Shown here one piece after another: positions 8,500-17,926 of a stretch of DNA of 64,000 nt (position 1 is its first letter; each line of letters begins with the position of its first letter). The DNA lies in assembly GCA_964384915.1 (NCBI GenBank), contig CAYLMA010000004.1, forward strand, positions 62,001 to 126,000. The letters run 5' to 3'. A program made the position numbers and the translations under genes. The notes below the pieces were generated by a model. The model was not told the origin of the DNA. It saw nothing but the letters and a program-made list of their open reading frames with translations, and did not search any database. This DNA comes from Sulfurimicrobium sp964384915. Lineage in GTDB: Bacteria; Pseudomonadota; Gammaproteobacteria; Burkholderiales; Sulfuricellaceae.

Positions 8500-9267
8500 T
8501 CAAATAATCTGCCGCCATTCGAACCCCGCCTCCTGTTCAGCAATCCCGATCCACTCCTTCTCGCAATTCAGAACCCGGCTCAACGCTCCCTGGGCGAGAT
8601 GAGGCTGGTTGTTCTTGTCACTCAGATGCGCAGCAATCACATGCTGCAACAGGCTCACGTCCAGTTTCCCCAGCAGTGCCGCCGACGCGGCATTATCCAG
8701 ATGGCCGAAGCGGCCGGCGACACGCTGCTTGAGACCCGGCGGATAGGGGCCATTGCGCAGCATATCCGCATCGTGATTGCACTCCAACACCAGCGCATGG
8801 CAACGGTCCAAGGTGGCCTCGATGTGAGGCGTTGAGCATCCGGCATCGGTGAGCACGCCAAGGCGCCGGGAACCATCCCCAAACACGAATTGCGACGGCT
8901 CACGGGCATCGTGAGGAACCGGGTAGGGTTCGATTTCCACATCGCCGATCATGAAGCGGTGATGGCAATCAAACAGGTGAACGACCTGAGCGTCCTTGAA
9001 TTGCGAGGAGCTACTGCTGAATGTGCCGTGAGTGAGCCAGACAGGCAAATTGTACTTGCGCGCAAAAGCCGCGACGCCGCCAATATGGTCGGCATGTTCG
9101 TGCGTCACGACAATGGCGCTGATATCTTCAGCCGCCAGTTCCAGGCGTGCCAGGCGTTTCACGGTTTCGCGTATCGCAAAACCGCAATCCAGCATCACCC
9201 TGGTATGCCCCGCCTCAACGACCAGCGCATTGCCACGGCTACCGCTTCCGAGGGAAGCGAACCTCAT
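8500..9267 (-). CDS. Metallo-beta-lactamase-fold hydrolase, YycJ/WalJ-like
   Basis: This 255-residue MBL-fold protein carries the zinc motif THEHADHIGG (H56, H58, D60, H61), LDCGFAIRETVKRL at the N-terminus and DREP/DAGCST and ECNHD blocks typical of the YycJ-type subgroup. Those relatives are implicated in nucleic-acid processing, but the substrate cannot be read from sequence. The start overlaps the bamC stop by one base (TAATG), so it is the last gene of a dapA-bamC-MBL operon. Confidence 0.88.
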   Translation of the reverse strand: MRFASLGSGSRGNALVVEAGHTRVMLDCGFAIRETVKRLARLELAAEDISAIVVTHEHADHIGGVAAFARKYNLPVWLTHGTFSSSSSQFKDAQVVHLFDCHHRFMIGDVEIEPYPVPHDAREPSQFVFGDGSRRLGVLTDAGCSTPHIEATLDRCHALVLECNHDADMLRNGPYPPGLKQRVAGRFGHLDNAASAALLGKLDVSLLQHVIAAHLSDKNNQPHLAQGALSRVLNCEKEWIGIAEQEAGFEWRQII

Positions 9268-10397
9268 TACTTCAGTTGCGCGTGCAGCAGCTTGAGGATT
9301 TTGCCTGCTGTATCCGAGTTTTCGGCTTTGCCATCCTTGTTCAGCACTTGCACCAGCGAATTTTCCGCCTTCTCTGTCACCTGGATGCGGTATTGTTCCT
9401 TGCCCACGGCCTTGCTGTCACTGCTGTTCCAGAATGCCAGTTTGGATAGCACGCCTTTCTCTTCTTTCTTGCTGTCGATTTCCGGATCGACGTAGCGCAC
9501 AAAATACAGTCCTTTGGAACGATCCCGGTCCACCACGGTAAAGCCGACACGATCCAGGGCCAGGCCTACGCGGCGCCAGGCACGGTCAAACGGGTCCAGC
9601 ACCAGCAAGGTCTGGGAACCATCCTCTGCACGGTTGATTCTGGCACGCTCTTCCACGGGCGCAGTGGCAAGCTGTGTTTTGGCGCGCGTCTCTTCAACTC
9701 CGAAGCGCACCATCAAGCGACGCAGCATTTCGGCTTCCATTTCCGGGTCAGACGGGCGCGGCTGCCAGATGGTCTTTTTGCCGCCATCTCCCCCTTCGAG
9801 CACTTCATACATGCCGCGGTGGCTGATGTAAATCTCGGTGGTAGAAGCATCCTTGCCGCGCTCAAGGCGAGTGCGGAACTTGTCGCGCTCGGCCGTGGAG
9901 TACAGGCTGTCGAGCACCTTGCCCAAGGTGCTGCGGATCACATCCTGAGGAATCTTGGCGCGATCTTCCGCCCAATCCGTTTCCATTACACCGGATTCTG
10001 GCATTTCAGTTTTAATGATGAAGCCCAGTTCCTGCCAGAATTCCTTTACCACCGGCCAAACCTGTTCCGGCGTTGCGCGCACCACCAGCCAGCGTTGGCT
10101 TCCTGCGCGCTCCACCGAAACCTTGGGCTGCTCCGGCAGCAAATCCTTGCTGCCTGCCTGGGGTTGCGTCGCACGCTCGCGATTGTAGGTGGAAAAAGTG
10201 GCGCTGCCTTGCGGGCTCACATCCGGCACCACAAATTTGCTGTCCGTAGAGGGCGCGGTCAGGTCCGGCGGCACTTCCAGCGACGGCACTTTGCCTGCAG
10301 ACTTGTAATCTATTTTCCTGCCTTCCAGAAAAGAAGAACTGCAACCCGCCAGCAGCGCCAGGAGGGTGATCGGTAAAACCAGTTTGCGAAACTTCAT
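9267..10397 (-). CDS. bamC: Outer-membrane assembly lipoprotein BamC
   Basis: This 376-residue lipoprotein of the BAM complex, which inserts beta-barrel proteins into the outer membrane, has a signal peptide with lipobox LLAGC (C19). The unstructured N-terminal segment contains YKSAGKVPSLEVPPDLTAP, the part that in E. coli contacts BamD, followed by two helix-grip domains. It lies directly after dapA, the same dapA-bamC order seen in enterobacteria. Confidence 0.93.
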   Translation of the reverse strand: MKFRKLVLPITLLALLAGCSSSFLEGRKIDYKSAGKVPSLEVPPDLTAPSTDSKFVVPDVSPQGSATFSTYNRERATQPQAGSKDLLPEQPKVSVERAGSQRWLVVRATPEQVWPVVKEFWQELGFIIKTEMPESGVMETDWAEDRAKIPQDVIRSTLGKVLDSLYSTAERDKFRTRLERGKDASTTEIYISHRGMYEVLEGGDGGKKTIWQPRPSDPEMEAEMLRRLMVRFGVEETRAKTQLATAPVEERARINRAEDGSQTLLVLDPFDRAWRRVGLALDRVGFTVVDRDRSKGLYFVRYVDPEIDSKKEEKGVLSKLAFWNSSDSKAVGKEQYRIQVTEKAENSLVQVLNKDGKAENSDTAGKILKLLHAQLK

Positions 10398-10405
10398 AAT
10401 AACCT

Positions 10406-11281
10406 TCAGATCAGTTCTGCTTGTTTCATGGCGGCCTTGAGCGTCTCATGGAAAGCCGTCGAAAGCGGAGTAAGGGGAAGGCGGATGCCATTGCCGATCA
10501 GTCCCAGCTGCGCTACCACCCACTTCACGGGAATAGGGTTGGCTTCCACGAACAGCTTCTGATGCAGCGCGAACAGCTTTGCATTAATTGCCAGCGCCGT
10601 GGGCAGATCAGCGCGGAAAGCGGCAGCGCACATTTCATGCATCAGGCGCGGCGCCACATTGGCGGTCACCGAAATCACGCCATGGCCACCAAGCAGCATG
10701 AATGCCAGCGCACTGGCATCGTCACCAGAATAGAGCGCAAAATCGGCTGGAGCACGCAGGATAAGGTCCGTGCCGCGCTCCAGATTCCCTGTCGCATCCT
10801 TGAGGCCGATGATGTTTGGAATCTGCGCCAGGCGCAGCACAGTATCGTTACTGAGATCGCAAGCCGTGCGGCCGGGGACATTGTAGAGAATCTGCGGAAT
10901 ATCCACTGCTTCGGCAACCGCCTTGAAGTGGCGGTAAAGGCCTTCCTGAGTTGGCTTGTTATAGTAGGGCGTGACCAGCAGACAGGCATCTGCTCCCGCC
11001 TCCTTGGCGCAGCGCGTCAACTCGATGGCCTCGCTGGTCGAATTGGCGCCAGTTCCGGCGATGACGGGAATCCGCCCTGCCACGTGCGCCACCGTGGTGC
11101 GAATCAGCTGGCAATGTTCTTCAAAATTCACCGTCGGCGACTCGCCGGTAGTGCCTACGATCACAATGCCATCCGTGCCTTCCGACAAGTGAAAATCCAC
11201 CAGCGCACAGAGGCGGTCCAGATCCAGACTGCCATCCTCGTGCATAGGCGTCACAATCGCTACCAGGCTGCCTTTAAGCAT
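10406..11281 (-). CDS. dapA: 4-hydroxy-tetrahydrodipicolinate synthase
   Basis: DapA condenses pyruvate with aspartate semialdehyde in lysine and diaminopimelate synthesis. The 291-residue product starts MLKGSLVAIVTPM, has GTTGESPTVN for the pyruvate site, Tyr in YNVPGRT and the Schiff-base lysine in IGLKDATGN. An upstream extension of the frame to 11380 is not conserved in the family, so ATG 11281 is chosen; length then matches E. coli DapA. It is followed by bamC after 8 bases. Confidence 0.96.
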   Translation of the reverse strand: MLKGSLVAIVTPMHEDGSLDLDRLCALVDFHLSEGTDGIVIVGTTGESPTVNFEEHCQLIRTTVAHVAGRIPVIAGTGANSTSEAIELTRCAKEAGADACLLVTPYYNKPTQEGLYRHFKAVAEAVDIPQILYNVPGRTACDLSNDTVLRLAQIPNIIGLKDATGNLERGTDLILRAPADFALYSGDDASALAFMLLGGHGVISVTANVAPRLMHEMCAAAFRADLPTALAINAKLFALHQKLFVEANPIPVKWVVAQLGLIGNGIRLPLTPLSTAFHETLKAAMKQAELI

Positions 11282-11345
11282 GAAGCTATTTCCCGCAAAA
11301 AAAGTGAAGTTTAACTGATTATCAGGGCTTATGAAACAGCACGGC

Positions 11346-13172
11346 CTAGTCTGCTTCACGCTCGAGAGAGCAGCAGCCACGCTCCGGACGGGATGGGGCG
11401 GATGCCGCCAGAACCTGCCCGGTTACGGGGTTCGGCCGGAATACCGTACACCCCTTGAGACCCAGCCTGTAAGCATGTCGATAAAGATCGCCAAATGCCG
11501 GAAAGTCCAGCGCTTGCGGAACATTGATAGTTTTGGAGATGGCATTGTCCACATGGTTTTGCAATACTGACTGCATCGCCAGATGATCAGTTGGAGGCAA
11601 TTCGGCGGCAGTCACGAAAAAGGGCGGCAAGGGCGCGCGCTCTCCATGCCGGGCGCGGAACAGAGCATATGCATAGTCCTGCGTTTCGTAGACAACAAGC
11701 CCCCCATCCGCGGCTCTCACGGTACGGCGGCATCGCCAGTCATAAACCGGCTCCAGCCCGCTGGATACATTGCCGGCAAGCAAACTGATCGTCCCTGCAG
11801 GCGCAATTGCCGTGAGGTGGCTGTTACGGATGCCGTGGCTGCGGATATCTTGCCGGATATCCGCCGGCAGCTTGCTGACAAACCTTCCCTGCAGATAGTT
11901 TTCAAGTTCCAACATGGGAAATGCGCCCTTCTCCTGCGCCAGCCGGGTGGAAGTTCGATAGGCCGCATGGCAGATTCGCGCCATGATTTCATCGGCACAG
12001 CGCAGCGATTCCGGGCTCCCATAACGCATTCCGAGCATGATCAGCGCATCGGCCAGGCCTGTGATGCCCAATCCTAGCCGCCGGGTGGAGTGCGCCACAA
12101 CAGCCTGTCGCGGCAGAGGAAAAAGTGAGGCCTCATACACATTGTCCAGCATGCGCGTGGCAAGCGCTGCAGCTTCTCCGAGGCCATCCATATCCAGTGC
12201 CGCGCCGGAAGTGAACGGTTGGCGCACGAAACGGGTCAGATTGAGCGACCCCAGGTTGCAAGCGCCATTTGCAGGCAAAGGGACCTCGCCGCACGGATTG
12301 GTCGCACTGATATGCTCGCAATACCACAGATTATTGTTCAGATTGACGCGGTCGATGAAGATTACGCCAGGCTCGGCGCAATCAAAGGCGGCGCGCATCA
12401 GTCTTTCCCATAACTCACGCGCCCTCACCCGCCTGAACACCCGACACAATTGCGGTGCTTCACTGCCCGTCCAATGCCGCTCGACCATCTCACCCGAAGC
12501 GTCTTCATCCGCGCCCAAGGGAAATAACAGCGGCCACGCCTCGTCCTGCTCCACTGCAGTCATGAAGGCATCGCTCACCAGCACGGAAAGATTAAAATGG
12601 CGCAGGGCATGAGGGTCGCGCTTGGCATCAATGAATGCCTCGATATCGGGGTGGTCGCAGCTCAGGGTCGCCATCATGGCGCCTCGCCGCGCGCCGGTGG
12701 AGAGTATGGTGCCGCACATGCTGTCCCAGATGTGCATGAAGGAGAGCGGGCCGCTGGCTACTGCGCCCACCTGCTGCGCCACTGTCCCACGCGGCCGCAA
12801 AGTGGAAAAATCCAGGCCGATTCCGCCGCCCTGCTGCATGGTCACAGCGCTTTCCTTGAGCACTTCGAAAATCCCCGCTATGGAGTCTTCAACGCAGTTC
12901 ATCACAAAGCAATTGAACAGGGTCACGCGATGATGGCTGCCTGCCCCGGCCAGAATTCGACCGCCCGGAATGAATTTGAAGTCCTGCAGCAAACCGAAAA
13001 ACCTTGCCGCCCATTCATCCGCACAATCAGGTTTCTCGACCGCAGCCAGGGCATGCGCAACACGGCGCCAGGTATCCTCGATTGTGGCATCGCGAATCTC
13101 GCCAAGCGAATGGTAACGGTATTTTTGTTCCCATATTCGCCTGGAAATCGGCTCGATCAGATCATTAGCCAT
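11346..13172 (-). CDS. nrdJ: Adenosylcobalamin-dependent (class II) ribonucleotide reductase
   Basis: The 608-residue enzyme makes deoxyribonucleotides with a B12-generated thiyl radical, independent of oxygen. It shows the N-terminal redox cysteine (LFNCFVMNC), the radical-site motif NPCGEVPLPANGACNLGSLNL and a C-terminal cysteine pair (ERGCCSLE) that probably re-reduces the active site. ATG 13172 is preceded by GGGAG; a GTG at 13235 would run into fliR. It follows fliR by 31 bases and may be transcribed with the flagellar genes, an unexpected neighbour for a nucleotide enzyme. Confidence 0.93.
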   Translation of the reverse strand: MANDLIEPISRRIWEQKYRYHSLGEIRDATIEDTWRRVAHALAAVEKPDCADEWAARFFGLLQDFKFIPGGRILAGAGSHHRVTLFNCFVMNCVEDSIAGIFEVLKESAVTMQQGGGIGLDFSTLRPRGTVAQQVGAVASGPLSFMHIWDSMCGTILSTGARRGAMMATLSCDHPDIEAFIDAKRDPHALRHFNLSVLVSDAFMTAVEQDEAWPLLFPLGADEDASGEMVERHWTGSEAPQLCRVFRRVRARELWERLMRAAFDCAEPGVIFIDRVNLNNNLWYCEHISATNPCGEVPLPANGACNLGSLNLTRFVRQPFTSGAALDMDGLGEAAALATRMLDNVYEASLFPLPRQAVVAHSTRRLGLGITGLADALIMLGMRYGSPESLRCADEIMARICHAAYRTSTRLAQEKGAFPMLELENYLQGRFVSKLPADIRQDIRSHGIRNSHLTAIAPAGTISLLAGNVSSGLEPVYDWRCRRTVRAADGGLVVYETQDYAYALFRARHGERAPLPPFFVTAAELPPTDHLAMQSVLQNHVDNAISKTINVPQALDFPAFGDLYRHAYRLGLKGCTVFRPNPVTGQVLAASAPSRPERGCCSLEREAD

Positions 13173-13203
13173 GGCTCCCGCACCAAACAGAGACAACCTT
13201 GCT

Positions 13204-13998
13204 TCACGGCCCGGCAGGCCGGGCTGCCCGAGCAACCTGCAACATCATCTGCAGACCGTCGAGCATCATGTGCTCGAAAACCGGCACCATGTAGGGCAAA
13301 GTTATATACAGCACCAGAAAACCGGCCGCCAGTGTAATCGGAAAGCCCACGGCAAAAATATTCAACTGCGGGGCGGCACGTGTCATGATGCCGATCGACA
13401 GGTTGGCTATGAGCAAAGCGGCAATCAAGGGCAGAGCCAGCAGCAAGCCGGCACGAAAAATCTCGCCCCCCCAGTCAACCAGCGTTTTCCATCCCAGAGC
13501 CGATACCGGTTGCGCCGAGATCGGGAAGGCCCGAAAACTTTCGGCCAAAACCTCGATCATTAGCAAATGCCCATTGAACGCCAGAAAAACCAGCGAAAAA
13601 AGTATCCCGATAAACTGGGCGACCACAGGCACCTGGGCCGAATTGATCGGGTCGAATAAAGTTGCGAACCCTAGGCCCATTTGCAAGCCGAGCAGGCTGC
13701 CCGCCATCTCGACCGCGACAAAAACCACCCGCATTGCCAAACCCATGGCAATGCCAATCACCACCTGCTGGGCCAAAATCAACAAACCTGCAGCAGAACC
13801 CGGATCCACATTGGGCATTGGGTCCAGCACCGGCGACAGGACCAGCGTAATGGCCACGATCAGGCCCATTTTTGCGCTATTGGGAAAACCAGGGTTACCT
13901 AGCACTGGCGCACTGGCGACCAGCGCAGCTATCCGGAACAAGGGCCAGATAAAGGCCGTCAGCCAGGCAAGGAGTTGTTCAGAAGTCAGCGTCAGCAT
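13204..13998 (-). CDS. fliR: Flagellar type III export protein FliR
   Basis: This 264-residue inner-membrane component of the flagellar export gate has about six hydrophobic segments. It opens with LAWLTAFIWPLFRIAALVASAPVLG, the conserved first helix, and contains the GFATLFDP region. It belongs with FliP and FliQ in the export pore. It lies 22 bases after fliQ; flhB and flhA do not follow here, so they must be elsewhere. Confidence 0.95.
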   Translation of the reverse strand: MLTLTSEQLLAWLTAFIWPLFRIAALVASAPVLGNPGFPNSAKMGLIVAITLVLSPVLDPMPNVDPGSAAGLLILAQQVVIGIAMGLAMRVVFVAVEMAGSLLGLQMGLGFATLFDPINSAQVPVVAQFIGILFSLVFLAFNGHLLMIEVLAESFRAFPISAQPVSALGWKTLVDWGGEIFRAGLLLALPLIAALLIANLSIGIMTRAAPQLNIFAVGFPITLAAGFLVLYITLPYMVPVFEHMMLDGLQMMLQVARAARPAGP

Positions 13999-14020
13999 GA
14001 AATGCCATGACCGGCATAAG

Positions 14021-14290
14021 CTAGCCGATCATGCCCGGGATACCGGAAAACAGCTGCCGCATGTAATCCACCATCAGGGTGATCATCCACGGCCCGGCGA
14101 GAAACATCACGAGGAACATGACCAGCAACTTGGGAATGAAGGACAGAGTCATTTCATTGATTTGCGTCGCCGCCTGGAAAATGCTCACCAGCAGCCCCGT
14201 CACCAATGCTGCCAGCAGCATGGGCGCGGCAAGCAGGATGGTTATCTCAAGGGCGTGGCGACCCACTGTCATGACGGTTTCCGGCGTCAT
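14021..14290 (-). CDS. fliQ: Flagellar export protein FliQ
   Basis: This 89-residue protein has two transmembrane helices and the opening MTPETVMTVGRHALE. The central block LVSIFQAATQINEMTLSFIPK is highly conserved in the family. The ATG at 14290 overlaps the fliP stop (ATGA), so it is preferred over an upstream start at 14332. FliQ packs round the FliP/FliR core of the export gate. Confidence 0.95.
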   Translation of the reverse strand: MTPETVMTVGRHALEITILLAAPMLLAALVTGLLVSIFQAATQINEMTLSFIPKLLVMFLVMFLAGPWMITLMVDYMRQLFSGIPGMIG

Positions 14291-15036
14291 GTGTAAAAGC
14301 TCTGCACCAATGAACCCATGATAAGACTCCATCCATCCACCAGCACGAACAACATCAGCTTGAAAGGCAGGGAAATCATGACGGGCGACAGCATCATCAT
14401 ACCCATCGACATCAGCACGCTCGCAACGACCATGTCGATAATGAGAAATGGAATGAAAATCAGAAATCCAATCTGGAATGCAGTTTTTAGTTCGCTGGTC
14501 ACATAAGCCGGAACGAGGATTCTCAGCGGCACGGCTTCCGGCCCGGTCAGCGGCTGGCTGTTGGATAGCTTGACGAACAAAGCAAGATCCTCATGCCGCG
14601 TCTGCCTCAGCATGAAAGCCTTGAGCGGCTCAGTGCCTTTTTCCAGTGCTGCCGTGAGCTCGATCTTCTTTTCAACATACGGCTGGTAAGCGTCGTTATA
14701 GATTTTCTCGAACACCGGAGCCATGACGAAAAAAGTCAGGAACAAGGACATCCCTACGATTACCTGGTTGGGTGGGGACTGCATGGTGCCCAGTGCCTGA
14801 CGCAAAAGGGCAAGCACGATGATGATGCGGGTAAATGAGGTCATCATCAGCAGTGCGGCGGGCAGAAAGGTCAGCGCCGTGAGAAACAGCAGGGTCTGAA
14901 TACTGAGGGTATAAGTCTGGCCACCGCCGGGCGATGGCGTGCTGGTCAAGGCAGGAAAGCCTGCATCAGCGGCAAACGCCATCCGAGGCAGCACGAGCAC
15001 AAATACCCAAGCTGCGACGATGAATAGATTACGCAT
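14287..15036 (-). CDS. fliP: Flagellar export protein FliP
   Basis: This 249-residue export-gate protein has a cleavable signal peptide ending AFA-ADAG, then LTFLPAALLMMTSFTRIIIVLALLRQALG, PPNQVIVG and the C-terminal IDMVVASVLMSMGMMMLSP block, all diagnostic of FliP. ATG 15036 has a GGGAA site at a fair distance; ATG 15054, 3 bases after the fliO stop, would add six residues and is the alternative. Confidence 0.95.
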   Translation of the reverse strand: MRNLFIVAAWVFVLVLPRMAFAADAGFPALTSTPSPGGGQTYTLSIQTLLFLTALTFLPAALLMMTSFTRIIIVLALLRQALGTMQSPPNQVIVGMSLFLTFFVMAPVFEKIYNDAYQPYVEKKIELTAALEKGTEPLKAFMLRQTRHEDLALFVKLSNSQPLTGPEAVPLRILVPAYVTSELKTAFQIGFLIFIPFLIIDMVVASVLMSMGMMMLSPVMISLPFKLMLFVLVDGWSLIMGSLVQSFYT

Positions 15037-15057
15037 CAGCGATTCCCGGCCCATGGA

Positions 15058-15522
15058 TTACTTGTCGCCAGCCGCCGCTTGGCGCCGGTTCATGACATCT
15101 TTGAGCCAGGCCGGAAACCGCTGGTCACTCCCATTCAGGGCATTGGCCTCGGGCAAATTTGCGATCCTGGGCATGTTGTGCAGCGCGGTGACCTGGCCCG
15201 GCGCCACCCCCACCACCAGCCAAGTATCCCCAACTTCCACCACCACCACTCGCTCTTTTGGGCCTACGGCAATGCCGCCAATCAGCCTGATAGCTCCCCC
15301 GGCTGAAACCTGGCCGGGCGCAAAACACTTCAGCAGCCAGGCTGTTGCAGCCACCGTGCCCAAAACCACGGCCAGCCCGAGCAGCACTTGCAGCACACCA
15401 CCCAAGGAGACCGGTGAAGACGGCAGTGGTGGCGTCTGGGCCGGCGCGGCGAAAATGGAAGTTGCAACCAGAAAAGAAAGTACGCCCAATGTGGCGCCAA
15501 CGTAAGGCCGCAGGAAATTCAT
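15058..15522 (-). CDS. fliO: Flagellar biosynthesis protein FliO
   Basis: This 154-residue protein has an N-terminal signal-like helix, a second membrane segment (VLQVLLGLAVVLGTVAATAWLLKCF) and a cytoplasmic tail with VGPKERVVVVEVGDTWLVVGV, typical of FliO, which stabilises FliP during export-gate assembly. Its start overlaps the fliN stop by 4 bases. Confidence 0.9.
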   Translation of the reverse strand: MNFLRPYVGATLGVLSFLVATSIFAAPAQTPPLPSSPVSLGGVLQVLLGLAVVLGTVAATAWLLKCFAPGQVSAGGAIRLIGGIAVGPKERVVVVEVGDTWLVVGVAPGQVTALHNMPRIANLPEANALNGSDQRFPAWLKDVMNRRQAAAGDK

Positions 15523-15986
15523 CGGTTGAGTTTGCGAATCCGCTCGGCGGGGGAAATGATGTCGGTCAGGCGGATTCCAAACTTGTCGTTCACCACAACC
15601 ACCTCGCCCTGAGCAATCAGACAGCCGTTGACCAGCACATTCATCGGCTCGCCGGCCAGGCCATCCAGCTCCACCACCGAGCCTTGGGCAAGCTGGAGCA
15701 AGCTGCGAATGGCGATTTTTGTGCGCCCCAGTTCAACCGTAAGGTTGACTGGGATATCCAGAATCATATCCAGATTGTTTGCCATGCCGCCATGGCTGGT
15801 AGACGCGGAAAACTGTTCGAAAACAGGGGCTGTGGCAACTTGTGGCTGGGCAGCCGGAGCGGGCTCTCCCTGCTCCGCCATTGCGGCCGCCCAGTCGTCT
15901 TCGGCAGAGGCGCTGACAGCTTCGCCCTGCTCGGACATGGCCGCAGCCCAGTCATCTGCGCCAACTTGGCCTTCTTCCTCAGCCAT
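15519..15986 (-). CDS. fliN: Flagellar motor switch protein FliN
   Basis: This 155-residue C-ring protein has a C-terminal SpoA domain (LDMILDIPVNLTVELGRTKIAIRSLLQLAQGSVVELDGLAGEPM...). The N-terminal 50 residues are acidic and contain a duplicated segment with DDWAAAMSEQGE and DDWAAAMAEQGE, about 17 residues apart; this recalls a short CheY- or FliH-interaction peptide, but its role is inferred. It overlaps fliM by 8 bases. Confidence 0.95.
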   Translation of the reverse strand: MAEEEGQVGADDWAAAMSEQGEAVSASAEDDWAAAMAEQGEPAPAAQPQVATAPVFEQFSASTSHGGMANNLDMILDIPVNLTVELGRTKIAIRSLLQLAQGSVVELDGLAGEPMNVLVNGCLIAQGEVVVVNDKFGIRLTDIISPAERIRKLNR

Positions 15987-16980
15987 TGCTTCTCTCCGAT
16001 GAAGATTCAGGCTCCGGCATCGACAGTATCTTATTGACCTTCAGTGCGTACTGGCCGTTGAGAACCCCATACTTGCATTCCAGCACCGGCACGCCATCCA
16101 CTTCCGCCACGATGGCTTCAGGAATATCAAGGGAAATCACATCACCTACCTGCATATTGAGTATCTGCCCCAAATTCACGGGCGCTTCACCCAGGTTAGC
16201 GACCAGATTGACTTCAGCTATCTGGATCTGCTTGGTCAACAGGCGGGTCCAGCGCTCGTCAACGTCCATGCGCTCGCCCTGCATGCTGCTGTATAAGACA
16301 TCCCGAATCGGTTCGATCATAGCATAGGGGATACAGACGTGAAAGTCGCCGCCGCCCGAACCCAGTTCAATGTTGAAGGTCGTCACCACCACGACTTCAC
16401 TGGGAGTGGCAATGTTCGCAAACTGGGTGTTCATTTCCGAACGGATATATTCGAACTCCACCGGATGGACCGGCTCCCAGCACTTCTTCATTTCCTCGAA
16501 CACCACATTGAGCATGTTCTGAATGATGCGCTGTTCGGTGGGCGTAAAATCCCGGCCCTCGACACGCATGTGAAAGCGCCCGTCACCGCCAAACAAATTG
16601 TCCACCACCAGGAATACCAGATTGGGATCAAATATAAATAGCGCGGTGCCGCGCAAGGGCTTTATGTGTACCAGATTGAGGTTGGTCGGCACCACCAGAT
16701 TGCGGATGAATTCGCTGTACTTCATTACGCGCACCGGCCCAACGGAGATTTCAGCGGTGCGCCGGATAAAGTTGAACAAACCGATACGCAGCAAACGCGC
16801 AAAGCGCTCATTGATCATCTCCAGCCCGGGCATGCGCCCGCGCACGATGCGCTCCTGCTTGGCGATGTTGTAAGGCCTGACGTGGGAAACGTCTTCAGCC
16901 CCGGCCTCTTCTTCGACCTCGCCTGTCACTCCCTTGAGAAGGGCGTCGACTTCATCTTGTGAAAGTATATCGTCAGCCAT
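15979..16980 (-). CDS. fliM: Flagellar motor switch protein FliM
   Basis: This 333-residue C-ring protein begins with the CheY-P-binding peptide region (MADDILSQDEVDALLKGV), then a CheC-like middle domain with MPGLEMINERFARLLR, and a C-terminal SpoA domain (LNLGQILNMQVGDVISLDIPE-like). The intact N-terminal peptide fits the CheY encoded at 32575. It lies 33 bases after fliL. Confidence 0.96.
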   Translation of the reverse strand: MADDILSQDEVDALLKGVTGEVEEEAGAEDVSHVRPYNIAKQERIVRGRMPGLEMINERFARLLRIGLFNFIRRTAEISVGPVRVMKYSEFIRNLVVPTNLNLVHIKPLRGTALFIFDPNLVFLVVDNLFGGDGRFHMRVEGRDFTPTEQRIIQNMLNVVFEEMKKCWEPVHPVEFEYIRSEMNTQFANIATPSEVVVVTTFNIELGSGGGDFHVCIPYAMIEPIRDVLYSSMQGERMDVDERWTRLLTKQIQIAEVNLVANLGEAPVNLGQILNMQVGDVISLDIPEAIVAEVDGVPVLECKYGVLNGQYALKVNKILSMPEPESSSERSNG

Positions 16981-17013
16981 TTTTCCGATGTCCCGGCATC
17001 ATTGTCTGGCCGC

Positions 17014-17526
17014 TTACTGAATCACGAAAGACGTAAAAAACACCCCGGACACGCCTTCATCCTCTTTGACGTGCAGAGCCTTATTGATCTGCGCCTTGAT
17101 TTCTCCGCTCAGTTTCAGTTTTCCTTCGGTAGTCGCCAAGGCACTGGCAGTCTTGCTCGAGAGCAGTAAAAGAAGAGCATTGCGGATCTCTGGCATATGC
17201 GCCTTGACCATTTCGGTCGCCTTGGCATCCGCCACTTTAAGCTCGATATCCGTCTGCAGCATGTGATCCTCGCCTTCTGTCGCCAGATTGACTGTAAAAG
17301 TCTCCAACTTCACAAAGACGGGAGGCTTCGCAGGATCAGCTTTTGGTTTTGCTTCTTCCTGGCCGCCATGGGTGTCTTTTTTGGCATGCATAAAGTACCA
17401 GGCCGCCCCACCGCCTCCGGCCAGCAGCACCACTGCCGCGACAATTATAATCAGCAGTTTCCCCTTGCCCTTCTTAGGCGTCCCTTGGTCCGCATCTGCA
17501 GCCGGTTTCTCCTTGTCTTTGGCCAT
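17014..17526 (-). CDS. fliL: Flagellar basal-body-associated protein FliL
   Basis: This 170-residue protein has one N-terminal membrane helix (LLIIIVAAVVLLAGGGGAAWYFM) after a Lys-rich cytoplasmic start, and a periplasmic stomatin-like domain with VKLETFTVNLA and EIRNALLLLLSSK. FliL rings surround the stators. A GAGGGAG ribosome-binding site precedes ATG 17526. As the first gene after a 400-base gap it probably starts the fliLMNOPQR transcript. Confidence 0.93.
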   Translation of the reverse strand: MAKDKEKPAADADQGTPKKGKGKLLIIIVAAVVLLAGGGGAAWYFMHAKKDTHGGQEEAKPKADPAKPPVFVKLETFTVNLATEGEDHMLQTDIELKVADAKATEMVKAHMPEIRNALLLLLSSKTASALATTEGKLKLSGEIKAQINKALHVKEDEGVSGVFFTSFVIQ

Positions 17527-17589
17527 CGCTCCCTCGCTTTCATTTTCCGCCGCGCTCGATCAGAGCGGACATTTCTCGCTTTGATGAAA

Positions 17590-17618
17590 CTTATAAACTT
17601 AAATGATATAAAAAACAA
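17590..17618 (-). promoter_or_regulatory. Candidate sigma-70 promoter of the fliL operon
   Basis: On the minus strand TTGTTT (17613-17618) and TATAAG (17590-17595) are 17 bases apart in an AT-rich stretch, about 60 bases before the fliL start. I saw no convincing sigma-54 or sigma-28 boxes in this gap. Confidence 0.4.
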
Positions 17619-17926
17619 GTAGTTTTGATTGATAATTTATGTGCTTTAACAACTACCAGGACATGTGCTGACAGTCCATGGCTGGCCGGCATGCATCCAA
17701 CTATAGACAGCGCGGGTATCAGGCGGCAAGAAAACGACAGATTAAGTCTTAATAATCAACGGCATGCAAGTATTCAACCAGAAAGCCAACTTGATCACAA
17801 AGAAAAATCGCTTTGCAGAGGAGACTGGATCAGGGCGTTCAAGCGCTCAGGTGTTGCAGCAAAACAACACCGAGACGGGAGAGATCCAGAAAGGCCAACC
17901 CGGGAAGGCCGGCAAGTTCCAGCATT
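17619..17926. other. Spacer between fliK and the fliL promoter, no convincing gene
   Basis: About 300 bases hold no open frame with family-like sequence. A plus-strand frame from 17764 runs on as antisense of fliK and looks like chance. The half next to fliL is AT-rich, while the half next to fliK is ordinary in composition. No clear terminator follows fliK. Confidence 0.6.
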
